Origin: Phoronis australis
Taxonomy: Eukaryota > Phoronida > Phoronidae
Length of the DNA stretch: 64,000 nt
Direction of reading: 5' to 3'
NCBI GenBank assembly: GCA_002633005.1
Contig: NMRA01000272.1
Coordinates: 186,001 to 250,000 of the forward strand
The first letter of the stretch is position 1; the number at the start of each line of letters is the position of its first letter. Below the pieces are notes generated by a model, which made no database searches, was not told where the DNA came from, and worked only from the letters and a program-made list of their open reading frames with translations. Positions 12,801 through 27,800 of this stretch are shown here, in pieces. A program made the position numbers and the translations under genes.

Positions 12801-15800
12801 GATGTCCACTGTGCTATTCACATGATTGGTCCTGGTGTCTGTTTTTTGAAAATCAAGTTGTTAGTGCAATACTTTTTTTAGTTGCCCACTTTTCCAAAAC
12901 AAAAAAATCCACCTGACGCTAGCTGAAATGTTACTATGGTGTTTGTTTTATACTTCTCACATAGGATGGCATTTCAAACCGTGCTTACTCTTTCTTAGGT
13001 GCCATTGTGCAGCTTTTCAAAAAAAACGACCTTGGCTGACGTTTGTGCAGTGGAGCTTTTTCTTTTTTCTTTTAGTAAGCATAGGTCTCAAAACGAGTCA
13101 GGTACAGACAAGAATCAACTAGGCTTCATTAGCTCTGCCATCATTTTATTTTCAGCTATTTAAGATCTCTGTACAGCCTGTGGATGATGGGGCTCCCATT
13201 ATGGAGGTAAACCTGGGTCTACACTATCTGGAGTATGTCAACGGACAAGCCATGAATGTGATCACCAAGAGGGAGCTGACCGCTACTGACCCTGACACAC
13301 CTGATGACCTGCTGACCTACCGGGTCACTAAACATCCTTCATACGGTCGACTGGAGAGGACAGACAGACCTGGACGAGCGGTAACAACGTTCACACAGGG
13401 TAAGGGATATTAATTATATTACCTGGTATTTTAATTGTAGCGATTGTTTATTGTGTTTATTTTTACTTTGCTCATAAAAATTTTTGCCACTTACTACAAC
13501 ATAGCTGTAATCCCTCTGATAAGTACTCTCAGCACTTAAACAGTTCTATCTTAGAGCATGCTTCCTCTTTATTGCTCAGAAAGAAAACACTGTGTAGCAA
13601 GTCAGTTTGGTAGCCTTTCTATACAGTTGGTTGTTCATTGATTAAAGTGCAATTTTTGACTTACTTATATCTTGCAATATGTAATAAGATGTAATGGTCT
13701 GAAAGTTTTTGCAACATATAAACAGTAGTTTGTATATAGGAAAATGAGAAAATGCGCAGAAAATGGACAATTCTAGACACTTTGTAATATGTCTGTATCA
13801 TTCTTGCTTGTTAAAAAGAAAACCAACGTGTTGTGTACATGTTTCCTTTATGGTAAATAATACAATTTTAACTTCAAGCTAGCATGGTATGTCCATGGAC
13901 TTATGATACCAGCCTTTTTCATCATGCTTTTCATTTTATTTCCAGATGACGTGAACAATGCTGTCATCCGATATGTACTAACAGCAAAGGACCATAACAT
14001 AGCAACAGATGCCTTTATATTTACTCTTGCTGATAGCAAGCCAAACATTGTTCAGGGACTGACATTCTATATAACGTGGACGGTGATCAGCTTTGAGAAG
14101 ACCATACATAATGTGACTGAAAAGGCAGGACTCATTTCAATTCCAGTCAAACGAACTGGCAATCTAAAACAGGTTGGTCTTTCAAAATGACTGTGTTGAT
14201 TAAACAGCTTCTGTCAGAGAATTCCTTGAGAAATATAGTTGACTGTGCCGTCAGTGTATTTATCTCATACCTTTCTTTGGTGAATTCTTCATCATACCAT
14301 GCTCAGGAGTTTTAACTTCAAATTTTTGGAGAGATTCATGAATGTCGTATGATTTTTGAGGGCTCTATTGAGTTAAGCATTGTGATACTTAGACCATGTT
14401 TATGAACCTATGGCAAACCTTGTATGGCCATATTTGATGGACACAAGTTTTCCCCTCAGAGGCCATAGTCAATTGACCTTAAGTTGCCCCCTCAGAGGCC
14501 ATATTCAATCGACCACAAGTTGCCCGCACAGATGCCATATTCAGTAGACAGTAAGTTGCCCCATAGAGGCATCTTGTTTTGGGTCAGTTGATAGTCCAGG
14601 CAACTTGATATCTGCAACTGTTGAGGAGACAGAATTGGTGAGAATAAGTATAGTCATTTTGTCAACAGTTAAATATAGGAGTGGTTGATTGCCAACTGTC
14701 CACTATATCAGGAAGGCTGATCTGTGTGGAGCAAAGCACTTAATGCAGAATTAGCAAGGTATATAATGCGCCTATGTATAACATGTGTGATGCTGGACTA
14801 ATAACTGAAGGAAATGCATAAGAAAAGATTTGCTTGATATCTGTATTTGAAAACCAACTCTTGTCTAAAATACTCACTGTTGTCTATTCTAGGAACTTGT
14901 TTGCATCAGATCATCTTGCCCCTGGGACAAGTTTTCACACAGGACAAATTCCCATATAGATTCAGCTTTAGACACTGAGACAAGTTCTTGAGATATTGAA
15001 GTATTTAATTGTGGTTGTAAACACAATAACAGTCATCATTAAGTTGTCTCATGTTCCTTTACAGTATGCTGTTGTTGAATGTGTGACCAAGCCTGGCTCA
15101 GCTACATCATTTGGGGGTGACAGTCGGCCAGGTCAGAGGGACTACGTCCACCACTCTGGACAGGTAACACTGGTTTTCACTCGTTGTGTAACTGTGTGTT
15201 GCGTTTTAGTTGAAACCAAAATTGAAAAATAAAAGTGTTTTACCTTAAAACGCGTTTCCACTCTTGTATCACATTTTAATGAGACTCGTCTGAAAAATTA
15301 TGTTTTACTTGAAACTCATCACTATTAAAGTCAAATTATAATACAGTAACTTGGTTATTCATTCCTGTTTATCATCTATTTGGTTTATCTGGTGTCTGAG
15401 ATTATTACTCAGAGGAAGGGATTATCTTGCATTGAAGATTTTACTATCATGGTGTTTATGGTTTAAGGTTCAGTTTGATGAGTGGCAAACTACCAAGGCG
15501 TGTACAATCGTTATCAATGACGATTCACTGTTTGAGGGTCCAGAAAGTTTCACTGTGACCCTGTCACAGCCTGCCTATGCACTGCTGGGAGATGTACAGA
15601 CAGCACAAGTAACAATCTTTGATGTGGAAGATGGTTAGTATTGGTTCATTCTTTTATGAGGTTTTGGAGTGTTTGGGAACTAGGTTCAATGTGTGTTGTA
15701 AAACTTTGTACTTTTGACCAGTACATGTACAAGTAGATCGCCCTGCTCTGCAGTTTTGGTAGTCTTCACTTCTTCTACCTACATGATCATTTTCTTAACT

Positions 15801-18800
15801 ATCAGCGGCTTAGCGCTGGTGTGAACGACCATGTTTTGTTTTGGATTTTCAGTTTTTTAGCGATTATCTTTTCAGGAGGAATGATGACAATTAACAACTC
15901 ATTACTATCACAAGAATTTAAATTTGAATGTGTTTTAACGACAATGGTGCAGTAGGTGCAGGAGTTTCTGTACACTAGTGCCTGCAGGTGAACAAAATGA
16001 TTGTAGGTCGATTTTCACGATGCCCTTTTGTTCTTATAACCATTGAAACAAACCTGTCTCCATTGCCTACAGCGTTTGGATGGATTAAAGTTATATCATG
16101 CATAAACAGTGATACAGCTCATTGATGGATGTAGAATGTACAAACTTTTCAAAGGTAAAATGTCCTTATACCCCTTAAATACTGATAGTCGACCATTTTT
16201 GTCTGCATGTGGGGAGGTGACTCCAAAAACCACCTCTATAGCTGTACTTACAACATTTTATTTGAAAGTCAGACACTTTCCAATCCTGTTGGGACCTAAG
16301 CTGCATGATTTCTCTATCAAATTTGAACTCTGATAACACAGCGACAGGTTTGATTTCTTTGTCCCAATTTTCCCAGTTTCTTTCACATCCATGTAATGAC
16401 CATTGTTACTCAATTACAGAACCAGTTCTCCAATTTGCTGAAGCGATGTACCTCATCAACGAGACTGCTGGCTACGCGCGTGTTCCTATTGTGCGCAGTG
16501 GTGACATCAGCACCAGTGTATCTGTTATGTGTCTCACCAAGTCACTGACGGCTAAAGGCAGCAGTGGCCCTACTCTGCAGTCTGGCTCAGATTACAAGAC
16601 ACGCCCAGCATCACACAGGTCACGAGTGCTGTTAGCACCAGGGATTACACAAGCTGACTGTGTTGTACAGGTACAATGGGGTTGTCATGGCGATGGGGTT
16701 TTCATGGTAATGACATTATTACAATGTCAAACATTGCCTAGTTATGGATACATTTCATTTTATGTAACACTGACCCTGTAATGATGCTGTCTACAAAGAG
16801 GAAATGTCCAGGCATTCCTTAAGAACTGGCATTAGAACCTCTATATTTAACTGCACAGACACTGAACATTACTTTCCAAAATGCTATTTTATCCCATGTT
16901 TACTTACTGACTTGAGAAAACTATAAGTGATGCTACAGAAAATCTCAAATCTTTATGTTTTTATTGATGGAAATGGACTGTACATCTATCTACTGTAATT
17001 AATATTAAAATTCATAAGTTTGTGTTATTGGTGCCTAATTAATTTGCAACTAATTCTGAATCACTGATAGAGGTATTTGTGCAAAAGTTGTTGTCAACTT
17101 AGATTTATTTACCTTTGTTAAGTACTCTATCAACTTGAAAATATTGTCAGTACACATTCGATTTGCAACGTACCTGACCGTTATAATCTCTGGTTGACCA
17201 TCTTTTAGACAAACCTGACACATGGCACTGTGACTCGTAAAGATAGAATCTCATTAAAAAAATTCAAACACAATTTTAGTTTGAACATAATAAATTCAAG
17301 ACTGCATAACTGCAGTGTATTTACCTGTATTCTATATTCAATGATGTTATCTACCTTTCGTTGCAGATTGTCGATGATAGCCTGTTTGAGCCGTCAGAGC
17401 AGTTTGAAATTTTGCTCAAGGATCCATCTCCTATGAGTCGTGTTGGACCTCTCAGTCAGGCAATTGTGGTGATCGAGGGACCGAATGATGGTATGGTTAA
17501 TGAGGAAAAAGGTGTTACTTAAGCATCCGTATTCCGGGCAATTCCTCTCTGTTACAAGCAAAAATGAAGTGAAATCGCTCTATTATTTGTATTTAATAAC
17601 TATAACACATTATGATAATATAATATATAATAATATTTTGCCCCCTCTGTTATTCTGAAAATGCCGCAGAGTCCCCTCTTGTTAGAATGTAATCTGAATG
17701 CAATTCCGCTGTATTTTGTTTGTAACAATGGGAGCAAATATGTGTAATTTCTCCATTAGTCATGTTGTTTATCTCGGCGGTGGTGTGATCATGGTGTCAT
17801 GCAACTCCTCCATCTACAAATTGTTGACCTCTGACCTGGTTGTGGTTGGTAGTGGTTATGATTCCTAGGGGTGGAATGTGTTTATTATAATTTTCTTTGA
17901 TAACTGCCTTGACTACAGTATCTCTTAACATTCCATATTGACCACTAAATAAATGTCTTCATTTTTGGAAAAGCATTGAACATTGGTGATGCATTCTTTT
18001 GCTGGGTTGCTAAGTTTATGTTCTTGGAGAATTGCTTTTACCCAATATTGTGTTTAGTGTCTTCAAGGAATTAAAGCACACAGTATCTATAATCAAAGGC
18101 TTATGACAATACTGTTATCCTATCCCTGTCAGAGGAAGCATTTATTCCAATGATGTCAGTGTTACTATTCTTTTGTACTTTTTTACATTACAGAATCTGC
18201 CTTTTATTTCTCTCAAAACACGTATCATGTTGACGAGGACTCTGGCAAAGTTGAGCTTCCTGTGGTTCGACGTGGTTCTGATCTGTCCAGTACTTCTATG
18301 GTGTGGTGTGCTACACGTATGACTGAACCACCATCAGCCACACCGGGACAAGACTACATACCATCGTCTAAACAAATCACATTTGAGCCTGGACAACTGA
18401 TTAAAGTGAGTCTTATTGCACTTAGCATTCAGAATTAGATTGCTGTACATCATAAGCTGATTATGAAATTAAATTTGTCTAAGCCCTACAGAGCCCGATT
18501 AAAACCTTGAGACGTCTGTTTGTGATTAAATGTTTATTTGCAATCAATACATATCCATACATTTTAAAAATTAGAGGTCTTACGAGTGTATCAGCTAAGA
18601 AGTCGGTGAGTTTTTAGAAAAAGTCTAACTTTGTACAAATTTCTGGAAATTCACCAAAACAAGCAGAATATGAAAAAATGATTTTGTCAAAGTCAGAAGT
18701 CAAGTCCGTTACTTTGCAACACAAAACCTGTTAGATATAATTATATTAATTGCAAGTTTTTACTATTCACAAGTGTTTGTTTCAGTAATAGCTAACTTTT

Positions 18801-21800
18801 AATCTAAATTTTGTTTCCGCTACTAACTTACCTAGTGGAATATTCTTGCATTGCTCTAGGCCTCCATCATGAACCATGTCTTTCTGTGTTGTTGTAGAAC
18901 TGTGAGCTGACCATTGTGGATGATGAAGTAGAACCCAGATTGGAGGGATATGAAACCCTGACAGTGTTTCTGACCTCGCCCATGGGTGGCGTGCTATCCC
19001 GGCCCAACACGGCCTCCGTCATTATTAATGACACTAATCTAGATCGTAAGTAGTTGTAATAATGTGTATGTAGTTGTGCCTGTGTGAAGCCCTGTTTTTG
19101 CTGTGTTGGTTATTGTGGCCATTGTAATCATTATGACTGTTTTGAAAATTTTGTTAACTACAGCTCTAAGTGTGAGTCAACACAACGGGTCTCTACATTT
19201 TATGTGTATGTGTGTGTCAAGAAAAATAGCTATGATTTTGGTAAATGGTAAGGTTATGGATTCTTTAGTCGAGTTATTGTGTTAGTTATAAGATAATTGC
19301 ACAACTACACCAAGTAGCAACTGTTTTGCCAACCACATACCATCTTAATGAATTTATTTAATGTCCCATATGCTCAATAAAATCTGTGTGCAAGAAACCA
19401 GCCTCTAGCAAGCATTACAAAGCATGTTCTATCCGGGTAGGTATACAATAGAACTTGACAAGTCCCAATAACTTCATGTAATGGTCAGAACACAATATCC
19501 CAGTAGACACAGCCAGCTCTAACAAAAGACTGTGTAATTGAGGATTGCTGGCTCAACTAGCTTTACCAGTGTCCTTGTTCAGTAGGAGTGCTTCTGTTAA
19601 AATCCAGAAATTTCCTGAGCAGAGCATTCGCTTCATTGGGTTAATGGCGGTGGCGATGTTTACCCCCTTTTTATGTACAACCATTTGGCAAGCTTTTGCG
19701 GACTATAAGTCATAGTATATTTATGTTGTAACATATTTATTTGTGTTTCAGTGACAACTATGCAGTTTGAGTTTGACAAGTATGTTGTGGATGAGGAGGA
19801 CGGTCATATTGATGTCGCTGTTGTGAGACACGGAGACTTGAGTTATGAGTCATCCGTCATCTGTTACACTCGCCAGGATACAGCGCATGTTATGATGGAT
19901 TATGACGAAAGACCACTAACTGATGCGTCTCGCATTGTGTTCATGCCTGGTGAAAAGGTGAGTCTCGCATTGTGTTCATGCCTGGTGAAAAGGTGAGTCT
20001 CGCATTGTGCTCATGCCTGGTGAAAAGGTGAGTCTAGCATTGTGTTCATGCCTGGTGAAAAGGTGAGTCTAGCATTGTGTTCATGCCTGGTGAAAAGGTG
20101 AGTCTCGCAACCATGCTGAATGTTAATGGTGAAAATTCTGATGGCATTTTTCTATTCTTCATTTAACTTCTTCGCTGCAAATGCTTTATTTTTTACCAGA
20201 AGTTTTTTCATTGGTGACATACAATGTACACACAATGCTAAAACCAAAGACAAATTTCCTGTGAAGTTGTTTTTGTTGATAAATTTGACCAACAAATTTC
20301 AATTGTCTGCCATGTTGTGTCTCAAACTGGTGAATTTTTAGTTTGCGTGATTTGGTCTTAGAAGGGGAGTCTTTCTGTGCTTGTTACAAGATTTTGAAAA
20401 CATGATTAGTTGTGTTTTTTGTGAATTTCAAATTTCAGTGATAATTTTGTTAGTGGATTTATGTAATACAGGCGACAAATTATGTAAAATAATCAAACAA
20501 CATTTTCGTATGATTGTCCAGTTCATCACAAAATGTACTAGAACTGGAGGTGGAACTTTTGAGTCACTGAGCTGGGCTAATTAAAAATTGTAAATCAACT
20601 CCTCATTTGTGCAATTCCTTAACTTCAGGTCAAAATGTGTCGAGTCAACATAGTGAATGATAACGATGCTGAAGGCGAAGAGAAGTTTTTCTTACGGCTT
20701 GGTCACCCCCTGGGTACACAAGACTGTCCTGCACAGCTGGGCTCTTTGGACACCACTATAATCACCATAGTGAACCCTACAGACAGTAAGTGTAGTTAGA
20801 TGGGGAGATGCAATAGTTTGCATCAACACTGAGGGGGGATATTTGCACTGGTGAGCGCTGTGATGTCACTATAATCCTATGATCACCATTCTCAATGGAC
20901 AGTAAGGACAGTTAGAAGGGGAGAGGTAGACACGGAACTGTCCTGCACAACTGGGCATATTGGATACCTCTGCAATGGCTATAGTGAAAGATTAGTATAG
21001 TGAGTATAGTGAGTGTAGTTGTAGAGGAAAGACATTGCAGTTTACAAAAAGACTGTTAGTGCTGTCCTAAGTGGCTGGGTGCAGTGGATATGACTGTAGT
21101 CACAATTTATTAATGACTTTTTTCATTAACCTTGATGTTAAAACAGATTCATTATTTTAATTATTGTAACTACATATGGACAGATCAATACCATTCAAGG
21201 TTTATGTTGTACCTCAGAAAAATGTACAAATTTGGCTTATTTTGGAACATTATATCTCATAAATGGCTGATCAGATTTTTAGAAAACTTTCAGAGAGTAT
21301 GCTTTATACACCTTTCTCTAAGAAACTTTATGCATTGTTTTTAAAATGTTCGACTTGTGCAATATGAGCTATCAAAAAGAGGTCTGTGTAACAAGAGTTG
21401 CATAAAATAAAAATGAAATGTTAGTTTGACAAACTACAACAGTTTTTTAATATTTCATCCTTAACAATTATATCAAACAAAATTTGGTTGTGTTATCTTT
21501 TATTAAGAAGACATGGTCATGTAACCCAATTAATGGCCGATTGCTGTGATAATAAAACCAAATTATACAGGCTTTCTAGTTTTAGAAAATAGTAACTTTC
21601 ACTGAATTGAATTCTATTTTCTTGTAATTATGTAGTTAAATACACAGATTTGTCACCTAAAAACATAAGTATACTGAGGGCAAGTGAGGAGAGTAACAAG
21701 AAATAATTGGTTTGAACAGGAGTTGCTAAGCACCAGCTGATGGCAAAAACAAAAGTAAGACAAAGAAACCGCGTGACCTAACATTGACCAATACGAAAAC

Positions 21801-24800
21801 GCAAACAGACTGATGCTCTGGCATGATATAAATATGATAAGATGCAGCAAGTAGAAACTATATATCTTGCATTTGATATTTGTTTCAGCTCCAACCATCT
21901 CTATAAGTCAGTCGGAGTATAGTGTGAGTGAACCCAGCTCACAGGGATCCACATCTGTAGTTGTGGTGAAAGTCCTGCGTACAGGGGACCTGAGTGGTGC
22001 GTCCCAAGTGAGGTGCAGCACAAGAGATGGCTCGGCTATGTCTGGGTTGGACTACAATGCCAAGAGTGAAGTGCTCAAGTTTCAGTCAGGTGGGTGATTA
22101 CTAAATAATGTTGAATTCCATGGAGGTCATTATGTTGTTTTTCTGACCCCATAAATATGACCAGGCCTAGATCATAATTTGGGGTTAAAAATGACAGTGA
22201 AAAAAGTCAGCTGTTTTGTTAGCATAATTTATGTAGAAACAAAAATGCATTCTTTAGAAAGGCAGACACAGCAGCAGTCAATGGAGAGTGGGTGTCATTA
22301 GACTGTAATTATTACTCCTTAAACATATGTGGGATGCAGGAACTTAGTGAAGTGAACTTATGAATATGCAACAGATGAGAAGTAATGTGCGCTCAACATT
22401 CCAGGCCTCTTCAGTTGCTAGCTTGACTAGTTCACTGTCATTAGAAATGAATATGAGAATATGTCTTGGTTATTTATATGCTTTTATCTGAAACGAGGCC
22501 TTTTCAGTGCATAAGATCGTGAATTAGGTTTGCGACCAGATGGGATTTTCAGTTGCAAGTGCTCCACCTTTTATTTCTAGGTGTTAAAGAGCTTGACTTT
22601 GAAGTTGAAATCCTATCCAACCAGGAAACTGAGTGGCATGAGACATTTAATATCCAGCTGGGTCCGTCTCCTCCAGTCAATGCTGTACTTGGACGTGTTT
22701 CCATAGCGACCATCACCATACTTGACCAGCAGGTATCAGGCAGTCTGGTGCTGCCTGCGTCTCCCATAGTGGTCTCCTTGTTGGACTATGACTATGTACA
22801 GGAGGATGTGGATAGACAGCCCTCTCCAGGGTACCCTGTAGTGTGTGTGACGGTGAGTTGGATTGTAATGAGAGATTGTGGTCTTGATGTATGCATTTGT
22901 TTATTGTTGAGATTTACTCTCATAGGAAAGAAAATTCATGAGTTGTCAGTGGGCTTTACATTTATTTATTTACATGATGTCCAATTAAAAGGCAGATTTA
23001 ACGCCTAAAAAATTTCATGTGTGAACACTCGTTAGACTTCTAGTCTGCCTTTTTATCATCTTGTCCCAAGTCAGATGTCAGATCTGTCTTCTTACTGTAC
23101 AAAGGCTACATTATATTAACTTAACTTGAGTTAGGATCTATTTGTTTTGGTGATTGCATGTTATTGGCTGGAATATTGGCAATAATCTAAATATTTGTAA
23201 TATTATGCTAATTACTTGTAGATAGAACAGCTGATCTTACTTTTGATCAGACGTTCTATCTGTCTTTAATTTTTCTGCAAAATCCACGAATAAACCCAGT
23301 GATAAACTGAAACTAGCTTATTATAGTTTTTGGAAATTCTGGGTTTTTGCAGCTAGTTAATCATTCTCATAAACATGTCTACCTGACGGGATCTGATTTC
23401 AGTCTGGTGTTACTTCTAAGGTGTCCATCTCTCTGTCTCTCCACAGCCCTGTGATCCCCACTTTCCTACTTACCTGGCTACCAGGGAGCTGTGTGAAGAA
23501 TCTGGCATCAACCAATCTTCCATTCAGTATGGCTGGGAGATAGCTACACCAACAGACGATGATGGTGCTCGCTCTCCATTTGAGACAGTCACAGATGACA
23601 CGCTATTCAGCAGTACAAGTCACATGGTCCTGGAGAGTTTCTACTTTAGGCCCGGCTTCAACGTGCGCTGCCTAGCCCAGCCTGTGGACAGTAGCGGCAA
23701 CCTGGGTATACCTCTTCGCAGCACTGCTGTGCAGGTAGGAAGTGCCAACGGTCTGTGCCGGGCACCCATCACAGCAGGAAGTCCACATGGCCTGCAGGCA
23801 CAGTCATTTGTGGCTAACCTAAAGTATGTCACCCCTGATGATGAACTCCACCCTAACACAGTAAAGATCTCCATACAGGTGCCACATCAAGACGGCATGT
23901 TACCTCTCATCTCTACACTACCTCTTCACAATCTTAACTTCTTACTAGCTGAACCTATTTATAGACAACAACATGTGTGCTCAAACATTATTACACCAAA
24001 GGAACGGTCTGGTATAATCAACAGTGGGTTTCTGGACAGGGTTACCTCAGCGGAGATTCCTATCGGGGCAGGGTATGATAAGCCATACCAGTTTGATGAT
24101 ACAGTTCGTGAAGCACGAGCGATAAACTTGTACAAGCACTTGAACTTAAAGAGTTGCATCTGGACGTTCAATGCCTGGTATCATATGTCTGATCTGATCG
24201 ATATATGCGGTGGTTCAGTAGAGTCCACGTTCAAAGTGCGGGATGCTGGTCGTACATACCTCACTGTCAGTGTACCTCTCCATGTGTCATATGTGTACGC
24301 CTTAGCCCCCACGGGCTGGGCTGCTATGGAACACAGGTCTGAGATGAAGTTCTCATTCTTCTATGATACAATACTGTGGAAGAGTGGGTTGGAAACTGAA
24401 GGAAAGCTTAGTGGCAAGCTGCAGATTGTGAAGATTGCTATCAGGGAGGATGGACGGTTACAGATTGACTTCAAGACACATACAAAGTTTAGAGGTAATT
24501 ATGACTTCATTAATCAATGTATGTCACCGGCATGTATTTTTCCCCTCACAATTTGATTTTTTTCTTACTTTTCAAAACTGTTGTCAGCTTTCTTTCTAAG
24601 CTTGACAAAAAAATTGCAAAACAATTGACATTGCTACTTGGTATTAACCTGAACTAGTGAGACATATAGTGGTCTGTAGAATTTAGAAGTTCACATATCA
24701 AAGTGCTTTATTGATGAACCAAAGGGGAACATAGATTTAGTATTATTACTTTGAACTATGTTTAAAGCGTGTTTCAATGCTTCATCTTGTTTCAGGCCAG

Positions 24801-27800
24801 TATGTTAAAACTCACTACACTCAACCAAATTACGAGAGTCGTGTTGTACCACCAGATGGAGTTGGTGTCAGTTTTGATTTGACACTGTTGTGGAGCCAAT
24901 CCACATTTGACAGTCCAGAACAGTTGTGGAGAGCTGAGAGCAAATATAACTTAAAGGTGTTCATTCAACTGTTGTGATTTACTATTATTGTCTCATTTTG
25001 ATTCATAACACTTTGCCTTACGAATGCAACTTTTGACTCGGTTGTTTTCTGAATTATTCACTGTAAATAACATTTTAGCAATGTTTATTTAGTAAGGTGA
25101 ATCTTGTATTCACCTCAATGAGGCGATTTTTCTGTGATCTCAATGAATTTAGACGTTTTGTTATCATTATAACAAATGAATGAACATGATTGTTAGTTAC
25201 AATTAGTATATTTGAAGTAGACAAGATTTATATGAAAACAATATGAAAACGTCATAGTTGCACTGAAGCCAATTGAGTTGTGTGGCCACTTTCAAACATA
25301 TGAACTATTCATTTCTAGTTGGAGAGATTTCAAAACAAATACTGTGACTTTAATGCCTACCACATGATTTTATCCTGCATTCTGATAATGGTTTATACCT
25401 CTTTAATATTACAAATCTCACATCCTCATCAACACGTAGTTCTTTCGATGATTTACTGCTAATTTTGCTCTCATTGACTCCCTTGTTCATCCTAGGACTA
25501 CTCAGGGGAATATGTGATAGAACTTGTGCCATGCAGTGTGTCACCAACACAATCATATCAACATGTCGAGACATTGGCTTGCTCAGCTCATCAGCCAGAA
25601 AGGTGAGTACTACACAGTATCAGTGTGTTCTTAAGGATGGGTACAAGGCATAAGGAGGTGCTCTGATGACTCTTTCAGATTAATCGTTCAAGGTGAATTC
25701 AGTGAAGGTGTAAAATACATCAACATGATTTTGTCTGTGTTTCAGGTTTGTGGTGCCCGTGGGGTTCCAACAGACTAACCGTCCTGTACCTCTGGAGTAT
25801 TCACTCAACACCTATCTACAGGTACAAGGTCACAAGAAGATGTTCCTTGCACCACCAGACTCTAATTCATTGGATGATCTTGACTATCAAGGAACATTTT
25901 CTCTAGGTATGTGTTTGTTTTGCCTTAATGAAATCCTAACTATTAAAGTATAGCTAGTCCCAAAGTTACCTTGATATATCCTATTCAAATACAATATTTA
26001 AAGAGCTCGCCTGCACAAATATCCTCCACTCACAGCTGGTGTTAAAGTAACTATAATGCTGGAACACGTGTATTATAATTGCAAGTCTTGCTTTTCTGAT
26101 TTTAATAGTAGTAAATTTCTCTCTGAAATAAGGCGATCGATTTAACACTGTCTTTTAGTTCTGGTCAGTGTTTGTAGTGGAGCTCATGAACAGAGTATAT
26201 GTTTTATTTTAGTTTGAAAGGTACATATTTTTGGGCTTCTGACACCTTGCACAGTGTGACTTTAAATACGCATCAGTTGTGTTGGATAACTGCTTTCAAT
26301 TATTTGAGGTATTTAAAGTTTGCCAATTCAATTCTATAAAAGTACCAAATGTGAAAAATGTAAGTGTAATCAATTTCCAGAAGTTAAGGCAATTATTGTT
26401 GTTGAATCCTCCAGGTCAGACGGTGTTTGGAAGAGTTTTGTGGAACCCAGCCCAAAGCTTGAAGACAGCGTATAAACTCAGAATCGAAAAAGTTTATGTT
26501 TGTACAGGTATGTACTGGCAGTGGCAGTAGAGGTATGTACTGGCAGTAGCAGTACAGGTATATACTGGCAGTAGCAGATCTGTGTTAGCGCCCTCTTACT
26601 GCAAAGTAGTTGTTGGGACAAAAATCAGTGGGAACCAAATAAGCATTGTAAAATGTGAGTAAGGACCCCATGGACCCTGTTGCATTTATGGTATAGTTTT
26701 GGCCAAAATTGACTGTATTTTTGTCTCCATTTCATGAAAACATAATGACTGGCTGGGTCATTTTGAGAATGAGTTAAGTGTGACAGGGGCCTTAGATATC
26801 AACAGTTTATTGATGGCAATGCTTAGTGTCTTGGTCACTGGCCGTTAATTTTTATCATTCTTTTGTATTTTGTACTTCGTTAGTTGTTGAGACTAAAATT
26901 GAAATGATTTGAATCAAAATCCTTAAAAATAACAAAACAAACGTTACACATGTAAGCTCCCAAAAGGGTGTTTTGTTATTAATTTCTAGATTTATTTGGA
27001 ACGATTGGTTAGATAACAGAATGTTGAACGATGATGATCCAAATGCCTCTTGTAATTTTAACGCATGGGAAGCATCGAAGGTAAATGAAATTGTAATGCA
27101 AGTCGGCAGCACAGAATTTCAGGCATGTCAAAAGCTCTATATGCAAGAGGTCATCAAAGGTCAGGTGTAGTGTTTGTAGGAAAAGTATTCATGAAATGTA
27201 ATGATGGCAACTTGACAGGCTCCTAATGACATTATTTACACAGCTCGAGCTGGCATAGTTGTATAAATAACAGAAGAGCACACTAGTTTTGACCTATGAG
27301 GTTCATCCATTTCAGGAAATGATGGTTATGTACCAACCTATGACCCCACAGGAAGCCTGTACAGCGAGGGCCCTCAGTTTGGCTGTTTACAACCGAGCGG
27401 CCGACTAAAACATCGTTTCCTCATACTTGACAGAGGCAGTCCCAGTTCTGCCACTCGTTCATTTCACGGGGTTAACTTCAATGCGCAGCTTGTAAATGAC
27501 AACAAGGACTATATCTCTTTGCAAGAGATGCCTGGGGTGGATGGATTTTCATTTAGTGTTGATCCCTTGTTCAAGGTATGTACATCTAAACTTTTGGTGA
27601 ACCAGCTAGGTACAACCAGAGGCCTGAATGAAATTGTTTCAAGAAGATTGTTTAAAGTTCCCATTGATTTAACAGTATGATTGTGTATTTGGGTCGTTGC
27701 AGCCTAATCCCCTCTTAGTTATAAAATACTTGTCTGACTAACTGACTAGAGGTAATTGAGAAATCATGTGTACTGTGTAAAGTATACATGGTTTGTTATA

